A model generated the notes under the pieces. The model worked only from the letters and a program-made list of their open reading frames with translations. It searched no databases and had not been told where the DNA came from. 50,598 bases of DNA, taken from NCBI GenBank assembly GCA_902826115.1, contig CADEDO010000016.1, positions 1-50,598 of the forward strand, read 5' to 3'. The DNA comes from an uncultured Nitrosomonas sp. (GTDB taxonomy: Bacteria; Pseudomonadota; Gammaproteobacteria; Burkholderiales; Nitrosomonadaceae). A program made the translations under genes and the position numbers. Shown here in pieces: positions 28,874-38,634 of this stretch (the stretch's first letter is position 1; each line of letters begins with the position of its first letter).

Positions 28874-31273
28874 TTATCCTTCCTTAACATTTTTCTCCGA
28901 TTTCTGCGCAAGTGATTGACTGATTCTGGCTAGTTCATTCAATCGCTCTCCTACTTTGTAATTGAAACTTCCTTCAGGATAACGATCATTGGAATCAACC
29001 TCACCGGCCGGCACATCCGTCAGGAGAGTAATGGCCTGATCAACATTTTCGACCGCATAAATGTGAAACTGCCCGGTTTTAGCAGCAGCGATTACATTTT
29101 GACGCAACATCAGGTGCCTGACGTTGGCAACAGGAATGATGACTCCCTGATCACCGGTTAACCCCCGCGCCGCACAGATATCAAAGAACCCTTCAATTTT
29201 TTCATTGACCGCACCGATTGCCTGTACTTGCCCTAACTGATTGACTGAACCGGTGACCGCCAAGGATTGCTTGATAGGTATATTCGCCAGATTGGACAGC
29301 AGCACGCATAATTCCGCCAATGAAGCGCTATCTCCATCGATAACACCATACGATTGCTCGAACACCAGACTGGCAGATAGCGCCAGTGGCTGGTTCCTCG
29401 CATACCGTGCCGCAAGAAAGGCGGAGAGAATCAACACTCCCTTGGAATGGATGGCGCCTGAAAGCTTTACTTCACGTTCGACATTAACCAGATCACCTTT
29501 ACCCAGGCGACTGGTAGCAGTAATTCGAGTCGGCTGGGCAAAAGCAAAATTTCCCAACTCAATCACAGCAAGACCATTGATCTGCCCTACAATTTTACCT
29601 TGCGTATCAATCATTAAAGTATCGTGCAGAATGGCTTCATACAATCGATCCCTTACACGATCCTGGCGCCGAATCTGTGCATCGACGGCTTGTTGAATAT
29701 CGTTGGCAGTCACGGTGTCGTGCTCCGCTTCACGCGCCCAGTAATCTGCTTCGCGCAATAAATCCGCCACGCTGCGCATATGCATGGAAAGCTTTTCTCC
29801 ATCCCCTACCAAGCGCGCGCTATATTCCAGCACGCTGGCCACTGCATACCGATCAAGAGGCAATAATGACTCCTTGCGTGCCAGAGTAGCGATCAGGCGC
29901 GCGTAGAGAAGATGAGTATCGGCGTTACGTTCAATTCTTTCCTCAAAATCAGCAGCTACCTTAAACAACTCGCTGAATTCAGGATCGTATTCTTGTAACA
30001 AGTAATAAAATAAACGGTCACCAAACAGAATGATTTTAATATCTAGCGGTATAGGCTCGGGCTCAAGCGATACCGTACTGATCAAGCTGTACATCTGTGC
30101 CAGCGCTTCAATGGGTATCGATCGCGACTGGAGTGCGCGCTTGAGTCCTTCCCAGGCGAAGGGCTGCATCAGCACTTTGCGCACATCCAATAGCAAATAT
30201 CCACCGTTGGCCCGATGCAACGCACCAGGCTTGATCAACATGAAATCCGTCACCAATGCACCAAACTGAGCAATGTGTTCAACACGCCCCATCAAATTAC
30301 TGTAAGTAGGATTGTCTTCGCTGATGATAGGCGCGCCCGATTCATTGTCATTGGTGACCAGCACATTGATCTGGTAACTATGGAAAGTCTGGCGTGTAGT
30401 GATCGTCATTCCGGATACACTGACAGATTCCTCTTGTTTACGAAAATCATCCACATGTTCGACCAGATCCTGTTGCACGGCATCAAAATAGACCAGTACA
30501 TCAGGTAATTCCGAATAAATCCGGCGTAACTCATTCAGCATATGCTCGACGGTAGACAACATCATTTCCCGGCTGAGTTGCCGAATCCGTTCACTGCGCT
30601 CCCTTCGCCATTGCGGCAGATGACTCAGAATATTCTCCAAACGCTCCTGGAATTCAGCGATCAACTGCTCAGTCTGATTTTTTTCAGCTTGAGGCAGTTT
30701 GTCGTATTCATCAGGCGTTATCACCTCATGATTGCGAATCGGCGAGAAAACAAACCCGTCCGGGGTTTGCAACAAGACGATTTCCTGCTTCTCCGCATCG
30801 GTTCTCAATTCCAGTAAAGCTTGTTCTTGTTGTTCATTAAATTCTTTCTGGATCGCCCTCGCCCTGCTTCGATACTCATCACTATCAAACAAGGCAGGAA
30901 CAGCACCGCGCAAAAAATTGATCAGTGCTTCCATATCTAAACGCAACGCTTCCCCACGACCATGGGGCAATTTGAGCACACGCGGTTTATGCGGCTGGGA
31001 AAAATTGTTGATATAGCACCAATCGGCAGGTTTGGTCTCCTGATGCGCCTTTTCCTCAAGCAATTGACGCACTAGGCTGCGCTTACCCATGCCTGATGGG
31101 CCCAGCACAAAAAGATTGTAGCCTTCATGGCGTATGCCGGAACCGAAGCGCACAGCATCCATTGCACGCGCTTGTCCAATGATTTCGGACAAATCCTCAA
31201 GATCCGCCGTAGTTTGGAAGGTAAATTGATCAGGATCGCAATGATGGCGTAATTGCTGCCAGTCTAAAGGCAA
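28874..31273 (-). CDS. LonB-like ATP-dependent protease (AAA plus Lon catalytic domain)
   Basis: The 799-aa protein belongs to the Lon-related family seen in E. coli YcbZ and relatives, not to classical LonA. The N-terminal half has a Walker A motif (FVLGPSGMGKRS) interrupted by a long helical insertion (about 130-270). The C-terminal half carries the Lon protease domain with catalytic Ser649 (VIDGDSASLAEL) and Lys692 (VNEKIEGFF). It probably degrades or processes proteins in the cytoplasm; substrates are unknown. The gene converges on the LuxR-type regulator with 36 bases between them. Confidence 0.88.
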   Translation of the reverse strand: MPLDWQQLRHHCDPDQFTFQTTADLEDLSEIIGQARAMDAVRFGSGIRHEGYNLFVLGPSGMGKRSLVRQLLEEKAHQETKPADWCYINNFSQPHKPRVLKLPHGRGEALRLDMEALINFLRGAVPALFDSDEYRSRARAIQKEFNEQQEQALLELRTDAEKQEIVLLQTPDGFVFSPIRNHEVITPDEYDKLPQAEKNQTEQLIAEFQERLENILSHLPQWRRERSERIRQLSREMMLSTVEHMLNELRRIYSELPDVLVYFDAVQQDLVEHVDDFRKQEESVSVSGMTITTRQTFHSYQINVLVTNDNESGAPIISEDNPTYSNLMGRVEHIAQFGALVTDFMLIKPGALHRANGGYLLLDVRKVLMQPFAWEGLKRALQSRSIPIEALAQMYSLISTVSLEPEPIPLDIKIILFGDRLFYYLLQEYDPEFSELFKVAADFEERIERNADTHLLYARLIATLARKESLLPLDRYAVASVLEYSARLVGDGEKLSMHMRSVADLLREADYWAREAEHDTVTANDIQQAVDAQIRRQDRVRDRLYEAILHDTLMIDTQGKIVGQINGLAVIELGNFAFAQPTRITATSRLGKGDLVNVEREVKLSGAIHSKGVLILSAFLAARYARNQPLALSASLVFEQSYGVIDGDSASLAELCVLLSNLANIPIKQSLAVTGSVNQLGQVQAIGAVNEKIEGFFDICAARGLTGDQGVIIPVANVRHLMLRQNVIAAAKTGQFHIYAVENVDQAITLLTDVPAGEVDSNDRYPEGSFNYKVGERLNELARISQSLAQKSEKNVKEG

Positions 31274-31632
31274 ATGGTTTTTTTCGTTGTTATCTGGAGT
31301 AAAAATAATACGCCCTCATTTTATTCATTCTAAATCGGCCACTGCTGTGCGTCACATTAAATGACGGTCAAGCATTGATCGCAAAACGTATAGATTAACC
31401 TAAAATCATGTGAATCAAGGATAAGAAAATAGCACTGAAAATGACAATCAAGCATAACTGCAGTTTCCGGAATTTGACTTGACGCCAGCAGGAAATACTT
31501 GATTCAAGGATGATAAAGTATAAATATCTGACAAATACTTCGTGTAATATCAACAGTAAAATTGCATTAAAACTGCATCATCTCGACGTATCAACACAAA
31601 TGTTACGACCATCACAGTAAAAAGGAGAAGAA
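31274..31632. other. Intergenic region upstream of the aldolase
   Basis: The 359 bases lie between divergent genes. A TTGACT hexamer occurs at 31474-31479 and TATAAA at 31519-31524, but the spacing does not make a standard promoter. A good ribosome site (AAAGGAGAAG) precedes the aldolase ATG. No gene remnant or repeat is seen. Confidence 0.4.
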
Positions 31633-32682
31633 ATGACAGACATTCATGCAATTCTGGGAAACGAAAACGATTGGCTGCTTAATCATGTCTGCAATGGAAT
31701 TCCAAACAACAATTTACAGTTGCCCGGCGCTGATTTTATCGATCGGGTGATGGCGCAAAGCAATCGCAAACCCAGTGTGTTGCGCAATTTACAAGCATTC
31801 TACAACCAAGGACGTTTGGCGGGCAGCGGTTATTTATCGCTACTACCCGTCGATCAAGGTGTCGAGCACTCCGCAGGAGCCTCCTTTGCGCCCAATCCGA
31901 TGTTTTTTGATCCCAAACACATTGTTGAACTGGCCATCGAGGGTGGGTGCAACGGTGTCGCTTCCACATTGGGTGTGCTGGGTATCATTGCACGGCAATA
32001 CGCACACAAAATTCCGATGATCCTCAAAATAAATCACAATGAATTGCTGACCTACCCGAATAAATTCGACCAAACACTTTTTGCCAGCGTTACTCAAGCG
32101 TTTGATATGGGCGCTTGCGCTGTAGGTGCAACAGTTTTTTTTGGATCCGAAGAATCACGCCGTCAAATCCAGGAAGTTACTGCTGCATTCGAGCACGCAC
32201 ATAATCTGGGAATGGTCACGATTTTGTGGGCTTATACACGGAATAGCGCCTTCAAAACTGCCGACAAGGATTATCATGTCAGCGCCGATCTGACCGGTCA
32301 GGCCAATCATCTGGCAGCGACCATCGGAGCTGATATCATCAAACAGAAAATGGCGACCAATAATGGCGGTTACAATGCCATCAAATTCGGCAAAACCCAC
32401 CCGAAGGTCTATAGCGAGCTCACTTCGGATCACCCCATCGATCTTGTGCGCTATCAAGTGGCCAATTGCTATATGGGACGAATCGGCATGATCAATTCAG
32501 GGGGGGAATCCGGTAGCGATGATCTGCACCAGGCGGTAAGGACGGCCGTCATTAACAAACGCGCTGGCGGCATGGGATTGATCTCTGGACGCAAAGCATT
32601 CCAAAAGCCGTTCGCTGAGGGCATCAGACTGCTCAATGCCATCCAGGATGTGTATTTATCGGATGCCGTGACCATCGCCTGA
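31633..32682 (+). CDS. fbaB: Class I fructose-bisphosphate aldolase (archaeal/DhnA type)
   Basis: This 349-aa enzyme splits or forms fructose 1,6-bisphosphate through a Schiff base. It has the DhnA/FbaB signatures: [12 protein letters not shown] near the N-terminus, [21 protein letters not shown], and [16 protein letters not shown], where Lys237 is the likely Schiff-base lysine, then [12 protein letters not shown] as phosphate-binding loop. It uses no metal, unlike FbaA. In an autotroph it would serve the Calvin cycle and gluconeogenesis. It is a single gene with a good ribosome site and a terminator hairpin after it. Confidence 0.92.
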   Translation: MTDIHAILGNENDWLLNHVCNGIPNNNLQLPGADFIDRVMAQSNRKPSVLRNLQAFYNQGRLAGSGYLSLLPVDQGVEHSAGASFAPNPMFFDPKHIVELAIEGGCNGVASTLGVLGIIARQYAHKIPMILKINHNELLTYPNKFDQTLFASVTQAFDMGACAVGATVFFGSEESRRQIQEVTAAFEHAHNLGMVTILWAYTRNSAFKTADKDYHVSADLTGQANHLAATIGADIIKQKMATNNGGYNAIKFGKTHPKVYSELTSDHPIDLVRYQVANCYMGRIGMINSGGESGSDDLHQAVRTAVINKRAGGMGLISGRKAFQKPFAEGIRLLNAIQDVYLSDAVTIA

Positions 32683-32706
32683 AACACTCAAGCGCAGCGT
32701 TAATGT

Positions 32707-32742
32707 AAACAGTCCTTGATTTATCATCATCAAGGACTGTTT
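32707..32742 (+). terminator. Hairpin terminator after the aldolase gene
   Basis: AAACAGTCCTTGAT (32707-32720) pairs perfectly with ATCAAGGACTGTTT (32729-32742) around an 8-base loop, 25 bases after the stop. The T-run after it is short (TTT, then GGTCATTT), so termination may be less efficient than the stem suggests. Confidence 0.75.
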
Positions 32743-32903
32743 GGTCATTTATCATCACCATAATCGTTGGGATACTTTGCTACAACAACCGCAAGCGCCA
32801 ATTTCAACCTATACCGTCAGTCAGGAGGGATGTCTGACGGCCTTATACAAGGACCTATTTACGGTAAACGTTAAAATTGGCGTGCTGTGTAACTCCCAAA
32901 CCA

Positions 32904-35900
32904 TCAGGCAATCAAGTCTCCTGCCACGAATGCGGGAGCACCCGTTAACTGGATCCGGAAGTCTGCTGTCAAATTTCCATTTACGTTGGCTTCCAGTACG
33001 CCACCGGCATAGCGGACCTGTCCCGCACTACTGAAAGCAGCGCCAGCAATGAAAGTAAAAGCCTGATTACCGGCAACCCCTGTATTGGCATCAATCGCAC
33101 TAAGATTAACCTTGTCGAGGGTACTTGAGAAGTCGGTAATGGTATCAATGCTCGCGCCGTTGGAATGAAAGAGTGCGGACGTATAAGTAAAGCTGTCACT
33201 GTTGGCACCACCCGTCAAAGTATCGGCACCTCCTCCGCCTATCAATATATCGTTACCCGTGCCACCAATCAGCCTATCGTTGCCACCCAGACCGTCCAAC
33301 GTGTTGTTGCTAGCGTTACCTGTCAGGATGTTAACGACGGTATTGCCTGTAGCGTTACTTGGGGCTACACCTGTCAGTGTCAGGTTTTCAAGTTGGGCAG
33401 CCAATGTATAAGTCACTGAACTCTGCACCGTGTCATTACCGCCAGCGGCAAGTTCAGTAATGATATCGGTTGTGGTATCGACCACATAGATATCGTTACC
33501 GGTGCCGCCAACCAGTGTATCCACGCCGCCCAGACCATTCAGAGAATCATTGCCACCCAGACCGTTGAGCAGGTTGTTATTACTATTGCCGGTAAGAATA
33601 TTAACTACGGCATTGCCCGTCCCGTTGATTGCGGCTGCGCCGGTCAAGGTTAGATTTTCAAGTTGAGCGGCAAGCGTAAAAGTCGCCGAACTGAGGACCG
33701 TATCGTTACCACCGCCCGCAATTTCGGTGATGGTATCGGTAGTGGTGTCAACCACATAAGTGTCGTTACCGGTGCTGCCAATCAACGTATCCACGCCGCC
33801 CAGACCATTCAACGTATCGTTGCCGCCCAAGCCACTGAGTGTATTGTTGTTACTGTTACCAGTCAGGCTGTTGGCTGCCGCATTGCCGATACCGTTGATC
33901 GCAGCCAGACCGGTCAATGTCAGGTTCTCGAGTTGGGCAGCTAGCGTGAATGTCACCGAGCTTTGCACGGTATCGACACCGCCGCCAGCAAGCTCGGTAA
34001 TGATATCGGTAGTGGTATCAACCACAAACGTATCGTTGCCCGTGCCACCAATCAGCGTATCCACACCGCCCAGGCCATTCAAGGTATCGTTGCCACCCAA
34101 ACCGTCGAGCGTATCATTGCCCGGTGTACCCACCAGATTATCGTCACCGGCAGTACCGACAGTAGCACCACCGCCCGGAACAACGATCCTGTCAGTAAAC
34201 TGCAACTGCTCTATGTTGCGCAGCGTATCACTGCCATCGTCAATCGCGGCGATGGCGGGATTAGTATGGGTAACCGTAATCGAGTCATCGGGATTGAAAG
34301 TCAATGTATAGTTGGCGAAAACATCGCGAAATACAGCCGTATCAACATCCGTACCAGCCGGCGCTGTCCTAATCTCACGCACAATGACCAACTGATCAGG
34401 ACTGTAGGTGCCATTTTGCATCGCTGTCCTTAACGTACTGGTCATATTATCGAAAGAAATAATTTCGCTGGTAGGATCGCCAGGATTGGTGCGAACACTG
34501 ATTCGAGTATTCAGCCAGGCATTGCCATCAATGATGTCATCGCCGCCACGCCCTTCAATCAGATCACCACCACCGCCGCCCAGTAGAATATTGCCGGTGC
34601 TGAACGATGTCGCGCCGTCCAACAAAGCGCTCAATCCATCAATCAATGCAATCCTATCGGCAGCACTATGCCCGCCACCAGCCGGATTATTGACATCATC
34701 CAGCGCGTTGTTTTGTCCTGTATTCGGATCAATCAATGTCAATTCGACACTGGTATCGTTATCACCACGGATGATGTCATCAAGATCCCATCCTGACGCA
34801 GCTTCAACAAAATCATAGCGATCGAAGACATCCACGGGCACGCCCGGCACGATAGGTCGGGTCAAATCGATATTGGCAGCAACACTGTTACCCTTGTTGA
34901 AGACCCAGTCAAAGCCGCTATTACCGTCATTTTTGTCCGCACCCGGCATGCCATTCATCAAATCATCGCCACCCTCGCCGAGAAATTCGTCCAGGCCGCC
35001 GCCGCCAAGAAAAACATCGTTACCCCGGATCGGATCACGATTGAAGGGATCAAAGTTATCACCAGGCGCGCCATCGGCAGTTCCGGTTTGAATCCAGTCA
35101 TCGCCTTCGTTGCCCATCATGACTTCGTTGGGCGTATTGCCAAAGATAAAATCGTTGCCTGAGCCTGCAAACACCTCGGAAATATCGTTGCCAGTCACGA
35201 TGAAGTCGCTGCCGTCGCCGCCCATGATCAGATTAATCCCGGGACCGCCATTAATCACGTCATGGCCGTCACCGCCTTTGATGTTGTCATCACCAAAGGA
35301 ATCCGTAATGCGGTCATTGCCGTCACCGCCATTGATTGAATCATTGCCGGCGCCGCCTTCCAGACGATCATTCCCCTCGTCTCCCCACAGCGTGTCATCC
35401 CCTTCACTGGCGCGTATCCTGTCTATGCCGCTCGTGCCCCCCATCACCACATGCTGATCACCCGTGTAGCGAATGGTATTGGGACCCAGCGTAGTGTCGC
35501 GGACCAAAGCCAGTTGATTCAAATGGTTTCTCAGTGTCGCTTCATTCACATCAGGCGTAGAAAGATCATCCTGTATGGGACCGCTCTCCCCCAGATTTCC
35601 CACCTCAAAGGTATAAGCCGGGGTGGAAAAGATGTCGAAAGGCAGATGTTTGACATCCGGCAGATTACGCATCACCAGCTCGGCAAACGAGTTTTCCTCG
35701 AGTTGAGTGAGAAAATCGAGTCCGGCTGTGCGTGCCAGATAATAAAAACGGTCGCCGTCTTGCAGATTCTCCATCTGGGTTTCAAAAACGAAATTGAATG
35801 TGGAACCCAATAAACCGCCAAATGGCGCTTGTTTTTCAGCCAGACCGCCAATCCAAAAATCCACATCGTCCAGCCCCGTCGATGCAGCCGAGCCATTCAT

Positions 35901-38084
35901 AAATGCGATAGCTTCAGGACTTGTACCATCTACCAACGCCTGGGCTGCTGCACGCTTGTCTGCGAAAGTCGTTGCAGCGGTGATACTGCCGTGGGTGCCG
36001 TAGGCGGCGATAAAATTGGTCAACGACTCGGGATGCCTGAGACCCAATCCAAAATCCGCCCAGCTTTCATAAGGTTGCAGGGCGGGATTCTGTCCGGTAT
36101 CTTCGTAGAACATACGACGCGCTTCATTCAAAGACGGAATACCGACATCGCGCGCGCGAGTCATATTGATGGTAGGCAAATCGAGCGGCAGGCCGAGCAA
36201 ATTGTTGCGCAAAGCTTCGGTGACAAATTCATCAATTTCATTGCCGACCTGTTTGGTCATGCCCTTGACGACGGCGCCAGCAGCCTCGATGTTGCTAGCA
36301 TAGGCATCGACTCCGGTTCCTCTGAACGCAATTGGATTCAGGAATGCATCGATTAACCCGACGTCATTCAATGCACCATCCGAATTGGTTCTGGCTACCG
36401 TTTCAGTCAGCATTGAGTGGCCGAAACGATAGACCACATGAGCGAATTCAGCCATGATGGCCGGATCGATAGTGCTGTTATAACCGATAAACACATCCAC
36501 ATTGGGCTGTACCTTGCGTGCAAACTCCTCGAACACCAAATGCTGGTACTGCATTTCGGTCGCAAAACGGGCCGCCTGAAACAACCGCTCACCGTCCCAC
36601 TGCCCAACCGGCGTTCCATCCGGCTTATGCCATTGTGCGATAAATGCAGGATCGCCACTGTTGGTAATCAAATCTTTGACAAAATCGACGGTGCGATTAT
36701 GTTCTGCATGAAAAACCGTGTGCACTGTCGTCAAGCCAATATTTTCGTTGCCACGGCCATCACCGGTAATGAAATGCTCATTGAGCAATTCATCATCATA
36801 GCGATCTGCTTCCGACAACCCAACGACAGTGTCGCTATCGGGCGCCTTTAAGGTACCGTTGGTATTGCGCGGGGCCGCTGTATGGGCGATGTCATCCAAG
36901 AAGGCATGGCCGGTGCGAATTACATTGACAGGAATGCTGATCCCTCCCCCCGTCGGATCTCCCACCACGACAATGTCATCAGGCGTATTCGCAATGTTAT
37001 CGGGCCCCGTTCCAACCACTAACTGAGCAAAGCCGTTGGCAGCAGGGATAAACTTGCCATAGCTGTCTGTGCGCAGCAGCGGCAGATTGGTCACGTCGGC
37101 ATCGGTCAGATTGATACCCAGTTTTTGCTGCGCTTGCAGCTTGATGTCAGCCCAAGTGGCCAATCCACCGAGCGTTGGACTATCTTCCAGTAATCTGCCC
37201 GTTGATACTGGATCGCCCGCCGTATTGAACTCATACTCGCGCAAAAACACTTGATGCGATGGATGCGAGGTATAAGTCTGATTCTGATCGACAAACGGTG
37301 TCGTTTGATTACGGTGTTCGCGGATATCGTCATCGGTACCCAAAGTGTTATCCGGGCCCGGCAAATTGGTGGCTCGGGTCAATGCCATGAACTGCAAATT
37401 GGCCGGCAAATTGTCAGCGCTTTCATCCACGGCAGTATTGATATCGTCGACCAGAATGCCATCCGGACCAGCAATGAGCGGATCGTCGGGTTTTAGCGGC
37501 ACAAAAACTGTGCCATTGCCGCCTTTATTCACCAGATCCAATCCATGATCAAAGAACTGACCAAATAACGTAAACCAGGAGTTATATGGCGCAGATAATC
37601 CCGCATCGGGAGTGACATTCGGAATGAAGAAAGTGCCCTTGCCATCGACGTCAGCCACCGATCCGTCGGTATTGGCTGCGGCAGCAACGGCTGCTGGATT
37701 ATGATCGGTCTGATCAACGATCAAGTTACTGATGGTGCGGGGATGCGAATCGAACACAGCGCCGCTCGTCTGTAGATAGGATGTGGGATCGTTGACTGAC
37801 TGACCGGTAGGTCCGTCCACGTCGAATGTCACCTGTTCAGCATCACGAAAAGCGGGTTGCAAGTAGCGTGGAAAAACCTGATCAGCCGACCCGTACAAGG
37901 AGCGCCCTGGTTGCAGATTGTTATAGGTCCCTAACACATTACGCAGCCCATGTGGCAGCAAAGGACTGCCGACTAATCCCGGCAATGCATTGAAAATGCC
38001 CTCAGACTGTGCGGTGGAATCATCTTCAGAGATGGAAATCTGTTGTAATAGAAAATCGAGATCGGTTCTGCTGAAATTTGCCAT
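32904..38084 (-). CDS. RTX animal-haem-peroxidase, copy 1 (MopA-like)
   Basis: The 1726-aa protein joins an animal-type haem peroxidase (about residues 160-830) to a long calcium-binding RTX region. Peroxidase motifs are intact: distal His180 in GQFFDHGLDL, RGNENIGLTTVHTVFHAEHN, proximal His near 555 in VYRFGHSML, and RARDVGIPSLNEAR. Glycine/Asp nonapeptides (GDDTLWGDEGNDRLEGGAGN) start near 890 and return near 1165 and from 1310 on, including three 90-residue tandem repeats. The C-terminus (SFTYTSALF, DTITDFSSTLDKVNL) resembles the M10-type secretion domain, so export by a type I system is likely; no signal peptide and no transporter gene are seen. The architecture is that of MopA Mn(II)-oxidising peroxidases; the substrate here is unproven. 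Start M at 38084 follows GGAGG by 8 bases. Confidence 0.88.
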   Translation of the reverse strand: MANFSRTDLDFLLQQISISEDDSTAQSEGIFNALPGLVGSPLLPHGLRNVLGTYNNLQPGRSLYGSADQVFPRYLQPAFRDAEQVTFDVDGPTGQSVNDPTSYLQTSGAVFDSHPRTISNLIVDQTDHNPAAVAAAANTDGSVADVDGKGTFFIPNVTPDAGLSAPYNSWFTLFGQFFDHGLDLVNKGGNGTVFVPLKPDDPLIAGPDGILVDDINTAVDESADNLPANLQFMALTRATNLPGPDNTLGTDDDIREHRNQTTPFVDQNQTYTSHPSHQVFLREYEFNTAGDPVSTGRLLEDSPTLGGLATWADIKLQAQQKLGINLTDADVTNLPLLRTDSYGKFIPAANGFAQLVVGTGPDNIANTPDDIVVVGDPTGGGISIPVNVIRTGHAFLDDIAHTAAPRNTNGTLKAPDSDTVVGLSEADRYDDELLNEHFITGDGRGNENIGLTTVHTVFHAEHNRTVDFVKDLITNSGDPAFIAQWHKPDGTPVGQWDGERLFQAARFATEMQYQHLVFEEFARKVQPNVDVFIGYNSTIDPAIMAEFAHVVYRFGHSMLTETVARTNSDGALNDVGLIDAFLNPIAFRGTGVDAYASNIEAAGAVVKGMTKQVGNEIDEFVTEALRNNLLGLPLDLPTINMTRARDVGIPSLNEARRMFYEDTGQNPALQPYESWADFGLGLRHPESLTNFIAAYGTHGSITAATTFADKRAAAQALVDGTSPEAIAFMNGSAASTGLDDVDFWIGGLAEKQAPFGGLLGSTFNFVFETQMENLQDGDRFYYLARTAGLDFLTQLEENSFAELVMRNLPDVKHLPFDIFSTPAYTFEVGNLGESGPIQDDLSTPDVNEATLRNHLNQLALVRDTTLGPNTIRYTGDQHVVMGGTSGIDRIRASEGDDTLWGDEGNDRLEGGAGNDSINGGDGNDRITDSFGDDNIKGGDGHDVINGGPGINLIMGGDGSDFIVTGNDISEVFAGSGNDFIFGNTPNEVMMGNEGDDWIQTGTADGAPGDNFDPFNRDPIRGNDVFLGGGGLDEFLGEGGDDLMNGMPGADKNDGNSGFDWVFNKGNSVAANIDLTRPIVPGVPVDVFDRYDFVEAASGWDLDDIIRGDNDTSVELTLIDPNTGQNNALDDVNNPAGGGHSAADRIALIDGLSALLDGATSFSTGNILLGGGGGDLIEGRGGDDIIDGNAWLNTRISVRTNPGDPTSEIISFDNMTSTLRTAMQNGTYSPDQLVIVREIRTAPAGTDVDTAVFRDVFANYTLTFNPDDSITVTHTNPAIAAIDDGSDTLRNIEQLQFTDRIVVPGGGATVGTAGDDNLVGTPGNDTLDGLGGNDTLNGLGGVDTLIGGTGNDTFVVDTTTDIITELAGGGVDTVQSSVTFTLAAQLENLTLTGLAAINGIGNAAANSLTGNSNNNTLSGLGGNDTLNGLGGVDTLIGSTGNDTYVVDTTTDTITEIAGGGNDTVLSSATFTLAAQLENLTLTGAAAINGTGNAVVNILTGNSNNNLLNGLGGNDSLNGLGGVDTLVGGTGNDIYVVDTTTDIITELAAGGNDTVQSSVTYTLAAQLENLTLTGVAPSNATGNTVVNILTGNASNNTLDGLGGNDRLIGGTGNDILIGGGGADTLTGGANSDSFTYTSALFHSNGASIDTITDFSSTLDKVNLSAIDANTGVAGNQAFTFIAGAAFSSAGQVRYAGGVLEANVNGNLTADFRIQLTGAPAFVAGDLIA
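33283..34092 (-). repeat. Three tandem 270-bp repeats in the RTX region of peroxidase copy 1
   Basis: The DNA repeats with an exact period of 270 bases (90 codons): units 33283-33552, 33553-33822 and 33823-34092. Each encodes a GLGGNDTLNGLGGVDTL-type RTX start, then VVDTTTDIITELA, then LAAQLENLTLTG. Copies differ by scattered substitutions, so they are diverged but still in register. Confidence 0.9.
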
Positions 38085-38223
38085 TTTGGTTGCCTCCATA
38101 ATGCTTGATTTACAAAGGGCGGATGTCCAGAACTTCCTTTCATAAGGCGCTCATTGATCCACGGGGATAGCTTCTTAGCAACTTAACGCGTTCAATTCCT
38201 TTCTGATTGATTAGGATTTATAA

Positions 38224-38249
38224 GGCCCATTTTTAAACTGGGCTTTTTT
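38224..38249 (+). terminator. Terminator-like hairpin inside the divergent control region
   Basis: GCCCA (38225-38229) pairs with TGGGC (38239-38243), followed by six T (38244-38249). It reads on the plus strand although no plus-strand gene ends here, so it may be an attenuator for the multicopper oxidase transcript or the end of a small RNA. The stem is short. Confidence 0.5.
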
Positions 38250-38320
38250 ATACTAGGACCAGGCATTGGATAAGTCAGTAGGATTTCACCAATTCGTTTG
38301 TAAGCATCTGCCTAGAATCG

Positions 38321-38338
38321 TCTAAGTAATTACTTAAT
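38321..38338. promoter_or_regulatory. Palindromic operator candidate TAAGTA-N2-TACTTA (site A)
   Basis: TAAGTAATTACTTA at 38323-38336 is a perfect 14-bp palindrome, preceded by TC and followed by an A-rich flank. The same half-sites occur twice in the control region of the second module (46138-46153 and 46468-46483). It lies 239 bases from the peroxidase 1 start and 299 from the oxidase 1 start. Confidence 0.65.
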
Positions 38339-38634
38339 TTGAGTCTGCTCCGGTTGATTTTAAAGAGTTCGATTAATGAATTATTAATATTAATAATCAA
38401 CAATTTAACAGCATGTCAAGCAACGTAGGGATTAATTGATTTTTCAATAAAACCTATATAAGAATCAGTTAAATCCTACTTTACTTCCCAAACCAGCAGT
38501 CCTAGGATGCAATGACAACGGGCTGATTTAAATGAATATCAATGAACACTTTCAGCAAAATCCCGTGACAGCCCGGCACTGACATGTAATCCATGATCTT
38601 TCTATTTCCAACGAAACAAGCTAAGGGGGATATC

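Larger units (their letters stand above)
38085..38634. promoter_or_regulatory. Divergent control region, peroxidase 1 / multicopper oxidase 1
   Basis: This 550-base AT-rich region lies between the two start codons. In order it holds a plus-strand terminator-like hairpin (38224-38249), TTGGATAAGT (38266-38275, also found upstream of peroxidase 2), the dyad TAAGTAATTACTTA (38323-38336), an 18-bp perfect AT palindrome (38380-38397), and ACCTATATAAG (38452-38462), which resembles TACCTATATCA near multicopper oxidase 2 and could be a -10 region. The shared parts between this region and 45873-46702 support common regulation. Confidence 0.65.

Noticed and set aside
33283..34092. Regular repeats considered as a CRISPR array
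   Set aside because: The unit is 270 bases, translates in one frame and has no unique spacers. It is a coding repeat.
33202..35457. Long plus-strand open frames rich in Pro and Ser opposite the peroxidase 1 RTX region
   Set aside because: They are the antisense reading of Gly/Asp-rich RTX repeats, whose codons give Pro/Ser on the other strand. They lack ribosome sites and known domains. The same holds for 41004-43026.
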